From Amycolatopsis deserti (lineage in GTDB: Bacteria; Actinomycetota; Actinomycetes; Mycobacteriales; Pseudonocardiaceae), in assembly GCF_014653945.1 (NCBI RefSeq), contig NZ_BNAU01000001.1, positions 1,550,001 to 1,614,000 of the forward strand: a stretch of DNA of 64,000 nucleotides. Reading direction: 5' to 3'. Each line of letters starts with the position of its first letter. The stretch's first letter is position 1. The notes under the pieces are model-generated. The model was given only the letters and a program-made list of their open reading frames with translations, had not been told where the DNA came from and searched no databases. Shown piece by piece: positions 45,340-57,589 of the stretch. A program made the position numbers and the translations under genes.

Positions 45340-46518
45340 TCAGAAATCCGCGGCCTTGCCGATGTAGATCTCGGCGAACGAGGCCGCCGCGGCCGGCGAG
45401 GAGAGGAGACGGCGCAGGCGGGCCTGGGCCAGCCGGGCGCGGAACGGGTCGGCCGGCGGGTCGAGCGTCGAGCTGTGGAAGATGTCCGAGAGCCACTGCG
45501 AGAACTCCTGGTACTGCCACACCCGGGCCAGGCAGGTGTCCGAGTAGCGCTCCAGCGGGCCGTCGTCGCCGCCGTAGTGGGCCTCGATCGCCTCCGCCAG
45601 GTGGAACGCGTCGTGCAGGGCGAGGTTGAGGCCCTTCGCCGCGATCGGGGCGACCAGGTGCGCCGACTCGCCCGCCAGGAACAGCCGGCCGCGGGACATC
45701 GGCTCGATGACGTAGTTGTGCATGTCCAGGACGCGCTTCTCGATCAGCTCACCCTCGACGAGCGGTCCGTCCGGGACCCCCAACCGCTGGTGCAGCTCGG
45801 ACCAGACGCGCCCGTGCGGCCAGTTGTCCGCCGAGTCGCCGGGTGGGCACTGCAGGTAGAGGCGGGTGACGGTGGCGGTGCGGGCCATGTGCGCGGCGAA
45901 CCCGCGGGGGTGGATGCCGAACAGGACGCCGTCGGCGCTGGGCGCGGCTTCGGCGAGCAGCGCCAGCCAGCCGATGCCGTAGTCGTGGGTCAGCAAGCGG
46001 CCGTCGAGGTGACGGCGCGTGACGCCCTGGGCGCCGTCGCAGCCGGCGATGAAGTCGCAACCGAGGCGGCGGGCGGTGCCGCCGGCGTCGGTGAACGTGA
46101 CCGAGGGGGTGGTCGAGTCGATGTCGTGCAGGACGACGTCGCGGACCCCGAATTCGATGTCACCGCCCCGGTCGGCGTACCGGGCGACGAGGTCGGTGAC
46201 GAGGAACTGCTGCGGGTAGACGAAGTGCCGCTGCCCGGCCCACTGCTCGTAGGAGAACGGGTGGCGGCGGTTTTCGAACCGGAATTCGAAGCGGCCCTGG
46301 CTGGGTGCGGTGGACAGCAGCGTGTCGGCCAGGCCGCGGTCGTCGAGCGCGCGGACGGCCCACTCCTCGATGAACCCGGCGCGCGGGCGGGCCTCGATGA
46401 AGGCGCGGGTCTGCTCCTCCAGGACCACGCAGCCGATCCCCCGGTCACGCAGCACGTTGGCGACGGCGAGCCCCGCGGGCCCAGCCCCCACGACGACGAC
46501 CCCGGTGCGCGCGACCAC
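45340..46518 (-). CDS. pobA: 4-Hydroxybenzoate 3-monooxygenase
   Basis: 392 residues, nearly the length of Pseudomonas PobA (394). FAD loop VVVGAGPAGLAVANVLRDRG, ARPRAGFIEEWAV (substrate-loop arginine region), CDFIAGCDGAQGVTR (the DG fingerprint) and RLFLAGESAHLVAPIAAKG. It hydroxylates 4-hydroxybenzoate to protocatechuate with NAD(P)H and oxygen. GTG start with GGGAGG five bases upstream. No pca genes or PobR-type regulator are adjacent. Confidence 0.93.
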   Translation of the reverse strand: MVARTGVVVVGAGPAGLAVANVLRDRGIGCVVLEEQTRAFIEARPRAGFIEEWAVRALDDRGLADTLLSTAPSQGRFEFRFENRRHPFSYEQWAGQRHFVYPQQFLVTDLVARYADRGGDIEFGVRDVVLHDIDSTTPSVTFTDAGGTARRLGCDFIAGCDGAQGVTRRHLDGRLLTHDYGIGWLALLAEAAPSADGVLFGIHPRGFAAHMARTATVTRLYLQCPPGDSADNWPHGRVWSELHQRLGVPDGPLVEGELIEKRVLDMHNYVIEPMSRGRLFLAGESAHLVAPIAAKGLNLALHDAFHLAEAIEAHYGGDDGPLERYSDTCLARVWQYQEFSQWLSDIFHSSTLDPPADPFRARLAQARLRRLLSSPAAAASFAEIYIGKAADF

Positions 46519-46778
46519 GATGCCTCCCCAGGTGGTGCGATTGCGGCAGTTTGCCCGAAATCGCCAGGCGCCGCAACGCTTCCTGTGGCAGGTGGGTGGG
46601 GCGCCGCGCGGTTGGAGAGCGGCGCCTGCGGGGCGGCAGCCCGCAGCGCGAACGGCGCGGCGCGCAGCCACACGCCTCCTACCCCCACCGTCGCACAACG
46701 ACGATGTATGAACGTCAGTCGCTGCCCGGCCAACGGGTGCGCCGGACCGCGCGGCGGGCCACCGACCCCAGCGGGAGG

Positions 46779-47246
46779 TCAGTGCGCCGGGCGGCGACGG
46801 GCTTGCTCCACCGGCCGTCCCGGCCTCGGGGTGGCCCTTTCCTGGTACGGGATCGCGTAGGTCGCCAGGTGCTGGCGGACCTTGGCGCCGTCGGTGGTGC
46901 CCGCGGGCGCCGCGTCGGGGGCGCGTCCGGCGAAGACCTCGTCCACGAACCGGGCGACCTCGGGCGGCGGCGGGAGCAGCTCGGCGCCCAGGTAGCGCAC
47001 CACGCTCAGCTCGTGCCCGGCCGTGGTCTCGATCGCCACGGCCCAGCCGTCGTGCTCGTTCCACACCAGGGCCGTGTCCTGGCCGGGGTGGTCGGACAGC
47101 CGGTCGTCCAGCGCGAGGTAGGCGTAGGCCGGCGGCGGGTCCAGGTGGGCGTAGTAGGCCTCGCCGCTGCAGCCCAGTTCCTCGGCGACCGCGCTGACGT
47201 AATGGCGCAGCCCGGAGGCCGCCGCGTGCTCGTATTCCAGATGCAT
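46779..47246 (-). CDS. DUF6292 family protein
   Basis: 155 residues starting MHLEYEHAAASGLRHYVSAV, with HLDPPPAYAYLALDDRL, WNEHDGWAVAIETTAGHE and a C-terminal stretch PPPPEVARFVDEVFAG then VRQHLATYAIPYQERA. This matches the DUF6292 family common in Pseudonocardiaceae; function unknown. Soluble. The 260 bp between it and pobA hold no gene that I can support. Confidence 0.75.
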   Translation of the reverse strand: MHLEYEHAAASGLRHYVSAVAEELGCSGEAYYAHLDPPPAYAYLALDDRLSDHPGQDTALVWNEHDGWAVAIETTAGHELSVVRYLGAELLPPPPEVARFVDEVFAGRAPDAAPAGTTDGAKVRQHLATYAIPYQERATPRPGRPVEQARRRPAH

Positions 47247-47314
47247 CTCACGCCCCGTTGAGTGAGTAGTCCTGCTTGGGGCCGGGCTACCACCTGACCG
47301 GGTGACCAAACCCC

Positions 47315-48165
47315 TCAGCCGAACACACCGAGTCCGGTCGCCGCGTGAACCTCCAGCCGCACGAACTGCGCCTGCGGAACCGCCTCGACGGCGACGTAGT
47401 CCTCGCGATCGCTCTTCAGAGCTTCCGGTTCAAGCCAGGTGAAGTTCCGCAACGCCCGGGAAGCCGCCACCACGGTGTCGTAGGAACTCATCGACGTCCC
47501 GCCCACCGACGCGGCGACTTCGACGGTCCCGCTGGGCCGCCGCCTGGGCTCCCCCACCTCGACATCGCCCTCGGCGGGGAAGACCTGCTGGCGCAGGGTG
47601 CGCGCGATCCGCCGGACCTGCTCCCGGGCTGCGATCGCATCCGCTTCCGCGAGTTCGGCGACCACAAGGACCTGCACGGTGGTCGCGGCCTTGAGGGCGC
47701 CGAGGAATTCGCGGCCTTCCTCCTCGGTCAGCCCGAGGGGCTCGACATCGTCGAGGTCCGCACCCTCCGTGCCGAACGGGTCCCGCCCCCGCCCGACGTA
47801 CACCGACAGGTCGGCCCCTGCCGGCACCTCGATCCGGGCGCTGGGCACGCACACGAGCGGCCGGCCCCGGGACTCGGTGATTTCGAGCAGTTCCGGGGAC
47901 ACCCCGATGACGGGCAACTGCGACCTGGCGACGCGCTGGATCGCGTCGAGCGTGCTTTCCTCGGCGTTCGTCCGCGTGCGAACCGCCACCCGCGCGTAGT
48001 AGCTGCCCGGCGGATCCCCGTCGACCGGACCGACCTCGATCCCCCGGGCCCCGAGGTCGGCGACCAGTCGCCGGCACCCGTCCATCGCGGCGGCGAGATC
48101 TCGCGCTCGGAACCACAGTTGCAGGTCCGTGACCACGTCGGTGTCCCGGAGCTCCTCGGAGATCA

Positions 48166-48166
<1 letters not shown>
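47315..48166 (-). CDS. Protein of unknown function co-translated with metH
   Basis: 283 residues with no signal peptide or membrane helix. It looks like two similar alpha/beta halves: FRARDLAAAMDGCRRLVADL then a strand-rich part, and later VQVLVVAELAEADAIAARE. Its ATG overlaps the metH stop by one base (TGATG), so the two are translationally coupled and probably functionally tied or at least co-expressed under the metH leader. I know no family name for it. Confidence 0.6.
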
Positions 48167-51774
<3,608 letters not shown>

Positions 51775-51867
51775 CGGCGCCCTCCCAACTGTCGGGAGGC
51801 GCCCTTGTTGCGGTTCACGGGGGCCGAGCGTGGCGGACCAGGGTCCGTTGCAGCGCCTCTCGGCCTG
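51775..51867 (-). promoter_or_regulatory. S-adenosylhomocysteine (SAH)-type riboswitch with translational platform
   Basis: On the minus strand GGCCGAG (51865-51859) pairs with CTCGGCC (51828-51822), enclosing the inner hairpin CGGAC-CCTG-GTCCG and the conserved GCGCTGCAA; CCACGCTCG follows, one base off the family CCAGGCTCG. AGGCGC (51858-51853) pairs with GCGCCT (51802-51797) as the pseudoknot. Alternatively GGCGCCTCCC (51803-51794) pairs with GGGAGG-GCGCC (51786-51776), hiding the metH ribosome site. SAH binding would therefore switch metH on. Confidence 0.8.
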
Positions 51868-51873
51868 GCGAAC

Positions 51874-51903
51874 ACAGTACTGGACGGCCCGCGGCGACAC
51901 CAA
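51874..51903 (-). promoter_or_regulatory. Promoter of metH
   Basis: Minus-strand TTGGTG (51903-51898) and TACTGT (51879-51874) with an 18-bp spacer. The predicted transcript would begin near 51867, exactly at the first base pairs of the riboswitch fold. Confidence 0.6.
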
Positions 51904-51950
51904 AACCGTTCCCGCGATGTGGACGCACCGGTTCGAGGTCGGGTAGCAGA

Positions 51951-51984
51951 ACGGCGGGCCGGCTTCCCCAAGCCGGCCCGCCGT
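51951..51984. terminator. Perfect 15-bp hairpin between divergent promoters
   Basis: ACGGCGGGCCGGCTT (51951-51965), loop CCCC, AAGCCGGCCCGCCGT (51970-51984). Strength and shape are those of a terminator, but it lies upstream of metH and of the divergent dehydrogenase, where neither transcript would end. No T-run on either side. It may end a small unannotated transcript or insulate the two promoters. Confidence 0.5.
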
Positions 51985-52141
51985 CGGAGACCGCCTGCCC
52001 TACTGGCCCCGACCGGCCGGGCATCGACCTCCCGCGGGCGCCATCCCCCGACGGAACCCGCTTTCCCCGCCGTGCGGTGCCCCGAGCACCCGCACGTGCT
52101 CCACCAGTATGCGCCGCGAGGGGCCGTCCGGGGCAAGGCGG

Positions 52142-52162
52142 AAGTCCTCAAAGTGAGGACTT
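52142..52162. promoter_or_regulatory. Perfect 9-bp dyad AAGTCCTCA/TGAGGACTT
   Basis: AAGTCCTCA, 3-base centre AAG, TGAGGACTT. It lies about 48-68 bp before the dehydrogenase start (52210), upstream of a possible -10 TACGCT (52198-52203). A tight dyad of this length suggests a dimeric regulator; no regulator gene is adjacent. Confidence 0.6.
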
Positions 52163-52209
52163 TGTGCCCATTGCCGTCCACAGTGGATCTTCGCGGCTAC
52201 GCTGGCCCC

Positions 52210-53217
52210 ATGCGGGCGTTCGTGGTGACCGGTCCCGGCGAGGGCGGCGTGACCGTGGTCGAGCCACCGGTCGCGGCGCCGGGCGAGGTGGTCGTCGCCG
52301 TGGAGCGGGCCGGGATCTGCGGCACCGACGCGGAGTTCTTCGACGGCAGCATGCCGTACCTGCACGACGGGCACGCCAGCTATCCGATGCGGTTGGGGCA
52401 CGAGTGGTGCGGGACGGTCGTGGAGACCGGCGAGGGTGTCGACCCGCGCTGGGCGGGCCGCCGGGTCACCGGGGACACGATGCTGGGCTGCCGCGCGTGC
52501 CGCCGGTGCCGGAGCGGGCGCCAGCACCTGTGCGAAACCCGCACCGAGATCGGCATCCGCGGCGGACGCCCGGGCGCGCTGGCCGAACGGCTGGCCGTGC
52601 CGGTGACGGCGCTGCACCCGCTGCCGGACACCGTGGGGGCGGTCGCGGGCGCGATGGTCGAGCCGGGCGGCAACGCGCTGCGGGCGGTGCGCGGCGCTGA
52701 CCCGCACCCGGGCGACCGCGTCCTCGTCCTCGGGCCGGGCACGATCGGGCTGCTGTGCGCGATGTTCGCCCGCGCCGCGGGCGCGAACGTGCACCTGGTC
52801 GGCACCACCGCCGCGTCGCTGGAGTTCGCCCGCTCCCTCGGGTTCCACCGCGCCTGGGCGCACGATGAGGTGCCGGCGGTGCCGTTCGACGCGGTGATCG
52901 ACGCCTCCGGGGCGGCGGAGGCCCCGGCCCGGGCGGTGGACCTGGTCGAGCCGGGTGGCCGGGTCGTCTACATCGGCCTGGCCGGGCGCCCGAGCCTGCT
53001 CGACACGCGCCGCCTGGCGCTGAAGGACGTCACCGCGGTCGGCGTGCTGTCGGCCTCACCCGGTCTGGCCGGGACGATCGAGCAGTACGCCGGCGGCGCG
53101 GTCGATCCGGTGCCCCTGGTCGCCGCGACCGTCGGGCTCGACGAGGTGGCCGCGGTGCTCGCGGGGAACCGGCCGGCGGGCGGCGCGCCGAAGATCCACG
53201 TGGATCCCCGCCGCTGA
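52210..53217 (+). CDS. Zinc-dependent alcohol dehydrogenase (threonine/sorbitol dehydrogenase-like)
   Basis: 335 residues. Catalytic-zinc residues in AGICGTD and LGHEWCG, the structural-zinc cysteines intact in GCRACRRCRSGRQHLC, cofactor loop GPGTIGLL, and a complete C-terminal half. ATG seven bases behind a possible -10 and without ribosome site (leaderless possible). Substrate unknown; sugar alcohols or amino-alcohols are usual for this branch. Confidence 0.85.
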   Translation: MRAFVVTGPGEGGVTVVEPPVAAPGEVVVAVERAGICGTDAEFFDGSMPYLHDGHASYPMRLGHEWCGTVVETGEGVDPRWAGRRVTGDTMLGCRACRRCRSGRQHLCETRTEIGIRGGRPGALAERLAVPVTALHPLPDTVGAVAGAMVEPGGNALRAVRGADPHPGDRVLVLGPGTIGLLCAMFARAAGANVHLVGTTAASLEFARSLGFHRAWAHDEVPAVPFDAVIDASGAAEAPARAVDLVEPGGRVVYIGLAGRPSLLDTRRLALKDVTAVGVLSASPGLAGTIEQYAGGAVDPVPLVAATVGLDEVAAVLAGNRPAGGAPKIHVDPRR

Positions 53218-53218
53218 G

Positions 53219-54352
53219 TCAGGCGTGCGCGCCGACGGTGACGGGGCCGACGGTCAGCCGCGGCGCGAGGCCGAGGATCTCCCCCAGCCGGGACACCTGG
53301 GCGTCCAGCTCGCGGCGGTGCGCGGCGCTCAGCGTCGTGAACGGTTCGACGGTGACTGCGACCGTGCGGCCGGAGCGGCGCTGGTGCCACACCCCGCCGG
53401 CCACGCCGTCGACGAGCAGCACTGGGAAGTTGCCCGCCTGCCCGCGGGCGAGGCAGCGCTGCGCGGCCACGCCGGGGAAGAGCAGTTCGCGCGGGAAACT
53501 GCCGACCACGTGGGCGTCGAACAGCGGCAGCAGCCGCACCAGCGGTGTTTTCCGCGCCCGGGGCAGGGTGTCCCCGGCGTTGAGCCACGTCCGCTCACCG
53601 TCGAGTTCGACGGGACGGAGGTCGGCGCGGGCGAACAGCGCCGACGCCCAGCCGGGCGGCGCGGCCAGCCAGCGGGCGAACTGCTGGGGTGTGGCCGGGC
53701 CGTAGGCGTGCAGGTAGCGGGTCAGCAGGCCGGTGAGCGCGGCCTCGCTCTCCTCCGGCCGGAATCCGGGCAGCCACCGGTGCGGGCTGGTGTAGGTGAC
53801 CTGGCGTCCGCGGTCGCGGCCGAAGCACAGCGCGCCCCGGTGCGCGACCGTCGCCAGGGCCTGGCGCCAGCGCGGCCAGAACCCCTGGAACGCCGGCATG
53901 ACGAGGTCGCCCGCCCACCGGCCGACGCGGGCGACGATCGCCTCGGTGAGTTCGTCGGCGGTCAGTTCGGCGTCGGCGAGCGCGTCCGCGACGGCGTCGA
54001 CGATCCGGTCGGTCTGCTCACCGGTGAGCCGCACCGCGGGCGGCAGGGTCGAGCGGTTCGGAACCGCGGAGAGCGCCCCGGTCCACAGCGGCAGGTCGCG
54101 CGCGGGCAGCAGGTGGACGGTGCCGCGCGGGCCGAACGTCCGGATCAGCGTGTTTTCGTCCACCGCGCGGCGGACGTCGGCCGCGGTGCCGCCGGTGCGC
54201 AGCGCGACCGACACCTCCGCGGCGGTGCGAACCTGGGCGTGCGCCCCGCAGATGGCGCCGGTGACCTCGGCCGGGCCTGTCGTGCGGCCGGACAGGAAAT
54301 GCCGGTCCAGGCGCCGGGCTTGCACGGCGGACCAACAGACGCGTTCGCTCAT
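53219..54352 (-). CDS. Winged-helix HTH_42 family protein (AlkZ/YcaQ DNA glycosylase-like)
   Basis: 377 residues. N-terminal QARRLDRHFL and the GAHAQVRTAAEVSVALR helix-turn typical of the HTH_42 family, FGPRGTVHLLPARDLP, and a C-terminal winged region with FDAHVVGSFPRELLF. The family includes AlkZ glycosylases that unhook DNA adducts, often next to antibiotic clusters; the QxQ/QxD catalytic pattern is represented here by HAQ. Whether this protein cuts bases is unproven. Convergent with the dehydrogenase, one base apart. Confidence 0.75.
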   Translation of the reverse strand: MSERVCWSAVQARRLDRHFLSGRTTGPAEVTGAICGAHAQVRTAAEVSVALRTGGTAADVRRAVDENTLIRTFGPRGTVHLLPARDLPLWTGALSAVPNRSTLPPAVRLTGEQTDRIVDAVADALADAELTADELTEAIVARVGRWAGDLVMPAFQGFWPRWRQALATVAHRGALCFGRDRGRQVTYTSPHRWLPGFRPEESEAALTGLLTRYLHAYGPATPQQFARWLAAPPGWASALFARADLRPVELDGERTWLNAGDTLPRARKTPLVRLLPLFDAHVVGSFPRELLFPGVAAQRCLARGQAGNFPVLLVDGVAGGVWHQRRSGRTVAVTVEPFTTLSAAHRRELDAQVSRLGEILGLAPRLTVGPVTVGAHA

Positions 54353-54378
54353 GACGGGAACGCTAAGCCGGCAAGCGG

Positions 54379-55413
54379 TCAGGAACCGTCCTCAATCGCG
54401 TCGACGAGGCCCCAGTCCAGTGCCGTGACCGCGCTCAGCGGCCGTCCGGACAGCGCCGGCCACAGCGTGCGCCACCGGCCGATCCGGCGCGGCACGCTCA
54501 CCGTTCCGCCGGCTCCGGGGATCAGGCCCATCGTGACCTCGGGCAGCCGGAACACCGTGCCCGCCCGCGCCACCACCCGGCCGGCGAACGCCGCCAGTTC
54601 CAGCCCGGCTCCCACGCACGCCCCGTGCACGCGCACCTCCGCGCGCCCGGCGATCGCGTGCAGCGCCCGCGCGGCTCCGGCCCTGGTGCGGACGAAGTGC
54701 GCGGTGACCGGGTCCGGGGTGGTGCCGAACTCGTCGAGGTCGCCGCCGGAGCAGAAGGCCGGACCGGCGCCGTCGAGCACCACCCGGCACTCCTCCGCCG
54801 CGGCGACGGCCAGCGCGTCGACGAGCGCGTCGCGCATCTCACGGCCGTAGGCGTTGCGCCGCTCGGGCCGGTTGAGCGTCACGCGCACGACGTCGCCCTC
54901 GCGGGTCAGGAGCACCGGCGGTTCGGTGGCCGGTGGCGGCAGCGGTCGGTCCCCGCGGCCACGCAGCCACCGCACGAACTCCGGCCCGCCGAGCAGGGTC
55001 GAGTAGGCGAACGACTCGACATCCAGCGCCGCGGCGACGTCCAGGCGTCCGCTCGCCCGCAGCACCTGGACCAGCACCAGCGCGGCCCGCGGGTTCGCCT
55101 CGGCCGCCTGGCACAGCACGTCCGCGTCGCCCGCCGGGTCGTCGCTCGCCGCGAACTGGGGGCCGCGCGCGCAACCGTCGGCGGCGAAGGTCAGGTCGAG
55201 GGCGTCGGCCAGGGCCCAGCGCTCGTCGTCGATCGCGCGGGTGGCGACGCCGACCAGGATCCGCTCGCACGAGCGCGCCGTCCGCGTGGCGGCGTGGACG
55301 ACGTCGGCGGGCACCGGCTCGTCCAGGTCGACCACGACCAGCGGGCGCCGGACCTGGCCGGCGTCGTCCAGGAGCGGGTCGTGCGCGGCGCCGCCGGCGA
55401 GCGCGGTGATCAC
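54379..55413 (-). CDS. Enoyl-CoA hydratase/isomerase family protein with degenerate N-terminal crotonase half
   Basis: 344 residues. The second half is a normal crotonase: VTLNRPERRNAYG, oxyanion-hole loops AFCSGGDLDEFG and HGACVGAGLELAAFAG, LPEVTMGLIPGAGGT. The first 160 residues also follow a crotonase-like path (PLVVVDLDEPVP, RILVGVATRA, ALDLTFAADG) without active-site loops, so this is probably a two-domain protein with a dead N-terminal copy. GTG overlaps the TetR stop (GTGA); co-regulated. Confidence 0.8.
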   Translation of the reverse strand: MITALAGGAAHDPLLDDAGQVRRPLVVVDLDEPVPADVVHAATRTARSCERILVGVATRAIDDERWALADALDLTFAADGCARGPQFAASDDPAGDADVLCQAAEANPRAALVLVQVLRASGRLDVAAALDVESFAYSTLLGGPEFVRWLRGRGDRPLPPPATEPPVLLTREGDVVRVTLNRPERRNAYGREMRDALVDALAVAAAEECRVVLDGAGPAFCSGGDLDEFGTTPDPVTAHFVRTRAGAARALHAIAGRAEVRVHGACVGAGLELAAFAGRVVARAGTVFRLPEVTMGLIPGAGGTVSVPRRIGRWRTLWPALSGRPLSAVTALDWGLVDAIEDGS

Positions 55414-56060
55414 GCCGAGCGGGCCCGGGTGCGGCGCGCCCGGGCCGCCGGCCGCTTGCGGACCCCGACCGTCATCAGGGCGATGTCGACGTACCGCTCG
55501 GCCAGCTCGTCGGGCGACAGCGGGCCGCCGTCGGGGTGGTACCAGCGGCCGATCGACTGGAGCATGCCCAGCAGCGCCCGCGCGGTCTCGGCCGGCCGCT
55601 TCGCGACGAACAGCCCCTCGGCCACGCCGTCGGAGACGATCCGCGTGACCAGGACCTCGATCTCCTTGCGCCGCGCCGCGTACCGCTTGCGGTTTTCCGG
55701 GGACAGGTGCCGCAGCTCGAAGTCCAGCGCGGCGAGCCGGGTCCGGTGGGCCATGTGCAGCACGATCGCCTCGACGACGTTGACCAGCCGCAGGTCCGGC
55801 CGGTCACCGGCCTCCTCGGCGGCCTGCCGCACCCGCCAGTCGAGGTCGCTCGTGGCCTCCTCGACCAGCGCGGTGAACACGCCCTCCTTGTTCTCGTGGT
55901 GGTAGTACAGCGCCGGCACGGTCTGGCCCACGCGCCGCGCGATGTCCCGCACCGGGGTGCCGTGGAAGCCCTGCTCGTAGAAGGCTTCCAGCGCGGCCGC
56001 CAGGATCGGGGTCAGCTCGAGCGGTCCGTACTCCCGCCACGCTCCCGCGGGTCGTGTCAT
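55410..56060 (-). CDS. TetR-family regulator (fatty-acid/steroid type)
   Basis: 216 residues. Helix-turn-helix TPVRDIARRVGQTVPALYYHH, then a helical domain resembling TetR regulators of acyl-CoA metabolism (FadR/KstR2-like C-terminal arrangement with RTRLAALDFELRHLSP). Very basic C-terminus (RKRPAARARRTRARSA). Co-translated with the crotonase gene, so it most likely governs this small fatty-acid unit and perhaps the SDR upstream. Confidence 0.85.
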   Translation of the reverse strand: MTRPAGAWREYGPLELTPILAAALEAFYEQGFHGTPVRDIARRVGQTVPALYYHHENKEGVFTALVEEATSDLDWRVRQAAEEAGDRPDLRLVNVVEAIVLHMAHRTRLAALDFELRHLSPENRKRYAARRKEIEVLVTRIVSDGVAEGLFVAKRPAETARALLGMLQSIGRWYHPDGGPLSPDELAERYVDIALMTVGVRKRPAARARRTRARSA

Positions 56061-56140
56061 GTCCTGCCCATCGAAGAGGTCACGGGAAAACGATAACCGG
56101 GCGCGGCAGCGGGCCGGGGCACCGCTGCCGCGCTGCCGGG

Positions 56141-56902
56141 TCAGCGGGGGGCCATGCGGATGGCGCCGTCGAGGCGGATGGTCTCGCCGTTGAGCATCGG
56201 GTTCTCCACGATGTGCCGGGCCAGCGCCGCGAACTCGGTGGGGTCGCCCAGCCGCGAGGGGTGCGGCACCTGCGCGCCCAGCGACGCGATGGCCTCCTCC
56301 GGCAGGGTCGCGAACAGCGGCGTGTGGAACAACCCCGGCGCGATCGTGACCACCCGGATCTTCAGGCTCGCCAGGTCACGGGCGATCGGCAGGGTCATGC
56401 CAACGATCCCGCCTTTGGACGCCGAGTACGCGGCCTGGCCGATCTGCCCGTCGAACGCCGCGACCGAGGCGGTGTTGATGATCACGCCGCGCTCCTCGCC
56501 GGCCGGCTCGGTCTTGGCGATGCGCTCGGCGGCCAGGCGGATCACGTTGAACGTGCCCACCAGGTTGACGTTGATGACCTTGGTGAACGCCTCCAGCGGG
56601 AAGGCGCCCTGCTTGCCGACGGTCTTGATCGCGTTGCCGATGCCGGCGCAGTTCACCGCCACCCGCAGCGTGCCCAGCTGTTCCGCCGCGTCCAGCGCCG
56701 CGGAAACCTGGGCCTCGTCGGTCACGTCGGCCGCGGCGAACACCACCCCGTCGCCCAGTTCCTTGGCCACCGCCTCGCCCTGCGACGAGGGCAGGTCCAC
56801 GATGACGACCTTCGCGCCGCGCCCGTGCAGCTCCTTGACCGTCGCCAGCCCGAGCCCCGACGCGCCACCGGTCACCAGCGCGACCGCGTTGCCGACCTCC
56901 AT
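56141..56902 (-). CDS. Short-chain dehydrogenase (3-hydroxyacyl-CoA dehydrogenase type)
   Basis: 253 residues. Cofactor loop [22 protein letters not shown] (NNAG-like), catalytic Ser in [10 protein letters not shown] and YSASK. The [10 protein letters not shown] and [11 protein letters not shown] ends match HSD10-like 3-hydroxyacyl-CoA dehydrogenases. Beside a crotonase and a TetR regulator it fits beta-oxidation of an unusual acyl-CoA. Confidence 0.88.
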   Translation of the reverse strand: MEVGNAVALVTGGASGLGLATVKELHGRGAKVVIVDLPSSQGEAVAKELGDGVVFAAADVTDEAQVSAALDAAEQLGTLRVAVNCAGIGNAIKTVGKQGAFPLEAFTKVINVNLVGTFNVIRLAAERIAKTEPAGEERGVIINTASVAAFDGQIGQAAYSASKGGIVGMTLPIARDLASLKIRVVTIAPGLFHTPLFATLPEEAIASLGAQVPHPSRLGDPTEFAALARHIVENPMLNGETIRLDGAIRMAPR

Positions 56903-57011
56903 GTCGCAACACCCCTTCCCGTTCGCCCGTCCCGGCCGCGACGGCCGGAACCTTGCTTAGCGCACGTTAAGGGAGATCGTCCGCGCGGGGAAGTCCCTCG
57001 GGGCCGATGTC

Positions 57012-57530
57012 TCAGTCGCGGGACTCCACCGCGAGCGCGATCAGGTCCGGCATCCAGTCCGTCTGCGCGCCGAGCAGCGCCTGCGCCTCGGCGACCTCGG
57101 CGAGCCGGACCTCGACCACCTGCTCGCCGTCGTCGGGGTTGGACGGGTCGCCGACGATCTCCACGTCGGCGGAGCACCAGAGCCAGGCCTTTTCCGGGTG
57201 CGGCTGGTGCGGGCGGTAGGGCGCGGGCCGGTCGCTGACGCAGTGGTGCGCGCCGATCCACCGCAGCTCGCCGGTCAGCCGGGCGCCGGCCTCCTCGGCC
57301 AGTTCGCGGGCGACGCACTCGCCGATGCTCTCCCCCGGCTCCCGGGTCCCGCCGGGCAGGAACCAGCCGTACCGCTCGTCGCGGCAGAGCACGATCCGCT
57401 GGCCGACGAAGCCGGCGAGGTGGATGTTGGTGACGAGCTCGTCGGCGGGCGCGGCGGTGGAGAACCGGGCGTCGAGACCGCCCCACTCCCAGCGTTGCGG
57501 CGCGTACAGCAGCGGACGGTCGATCTGCAT
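57012..57530 (-). CDS. NUDIX hydrolase
   Basis: 172 residues with a complete NUDIX box: GGTREPGESIGE followed by ARELAEEAGARL (GX5EX7REUXEEXGU). Hydrolyses a nucleoside diphosphate linked to another group; substrate not deducible. ATG start with no clear Shine-Dalgarno. Single gene between the SDR and the micro-operon. Confidence 0.9.
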   Translation of the reverse strand: MQIDRPLLYAPQRWEWGGLDARFSTAAPADELVTNIHLAGFVGQRIVLCRDERYGWFLPGGTREPGESIGECVARELAEEAGARLTGELRWIGAHHCVSDRPAPYRPHQPHPEKAWLWCSADVEIVGDPSNPDDGEQVVEVRLAEVAEAQALLGAQTDWMPDLIALAVESRD

Positions 57531-57589
57531 GCGGTGGGATCGTAGCGGCGCCGCGGCGCGCGGTCAGGGGTGTTCAGCGGCGGCGACGG

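Noticed and set aside
46519-46778. A pobR-type regulator gene beside pobA
   Set aside because: The 260-bp gap is too short and no helix-turn-helix frame exists in it.
51775-51910. Cobalamin or SAM (S-box, SAM-IV) riboswitch before metH
   Set aside because: No B12-box and no S-box core; the leader is too short for a cobalamin aptamer, whereas the SAH-type core and pseudoknot fit.
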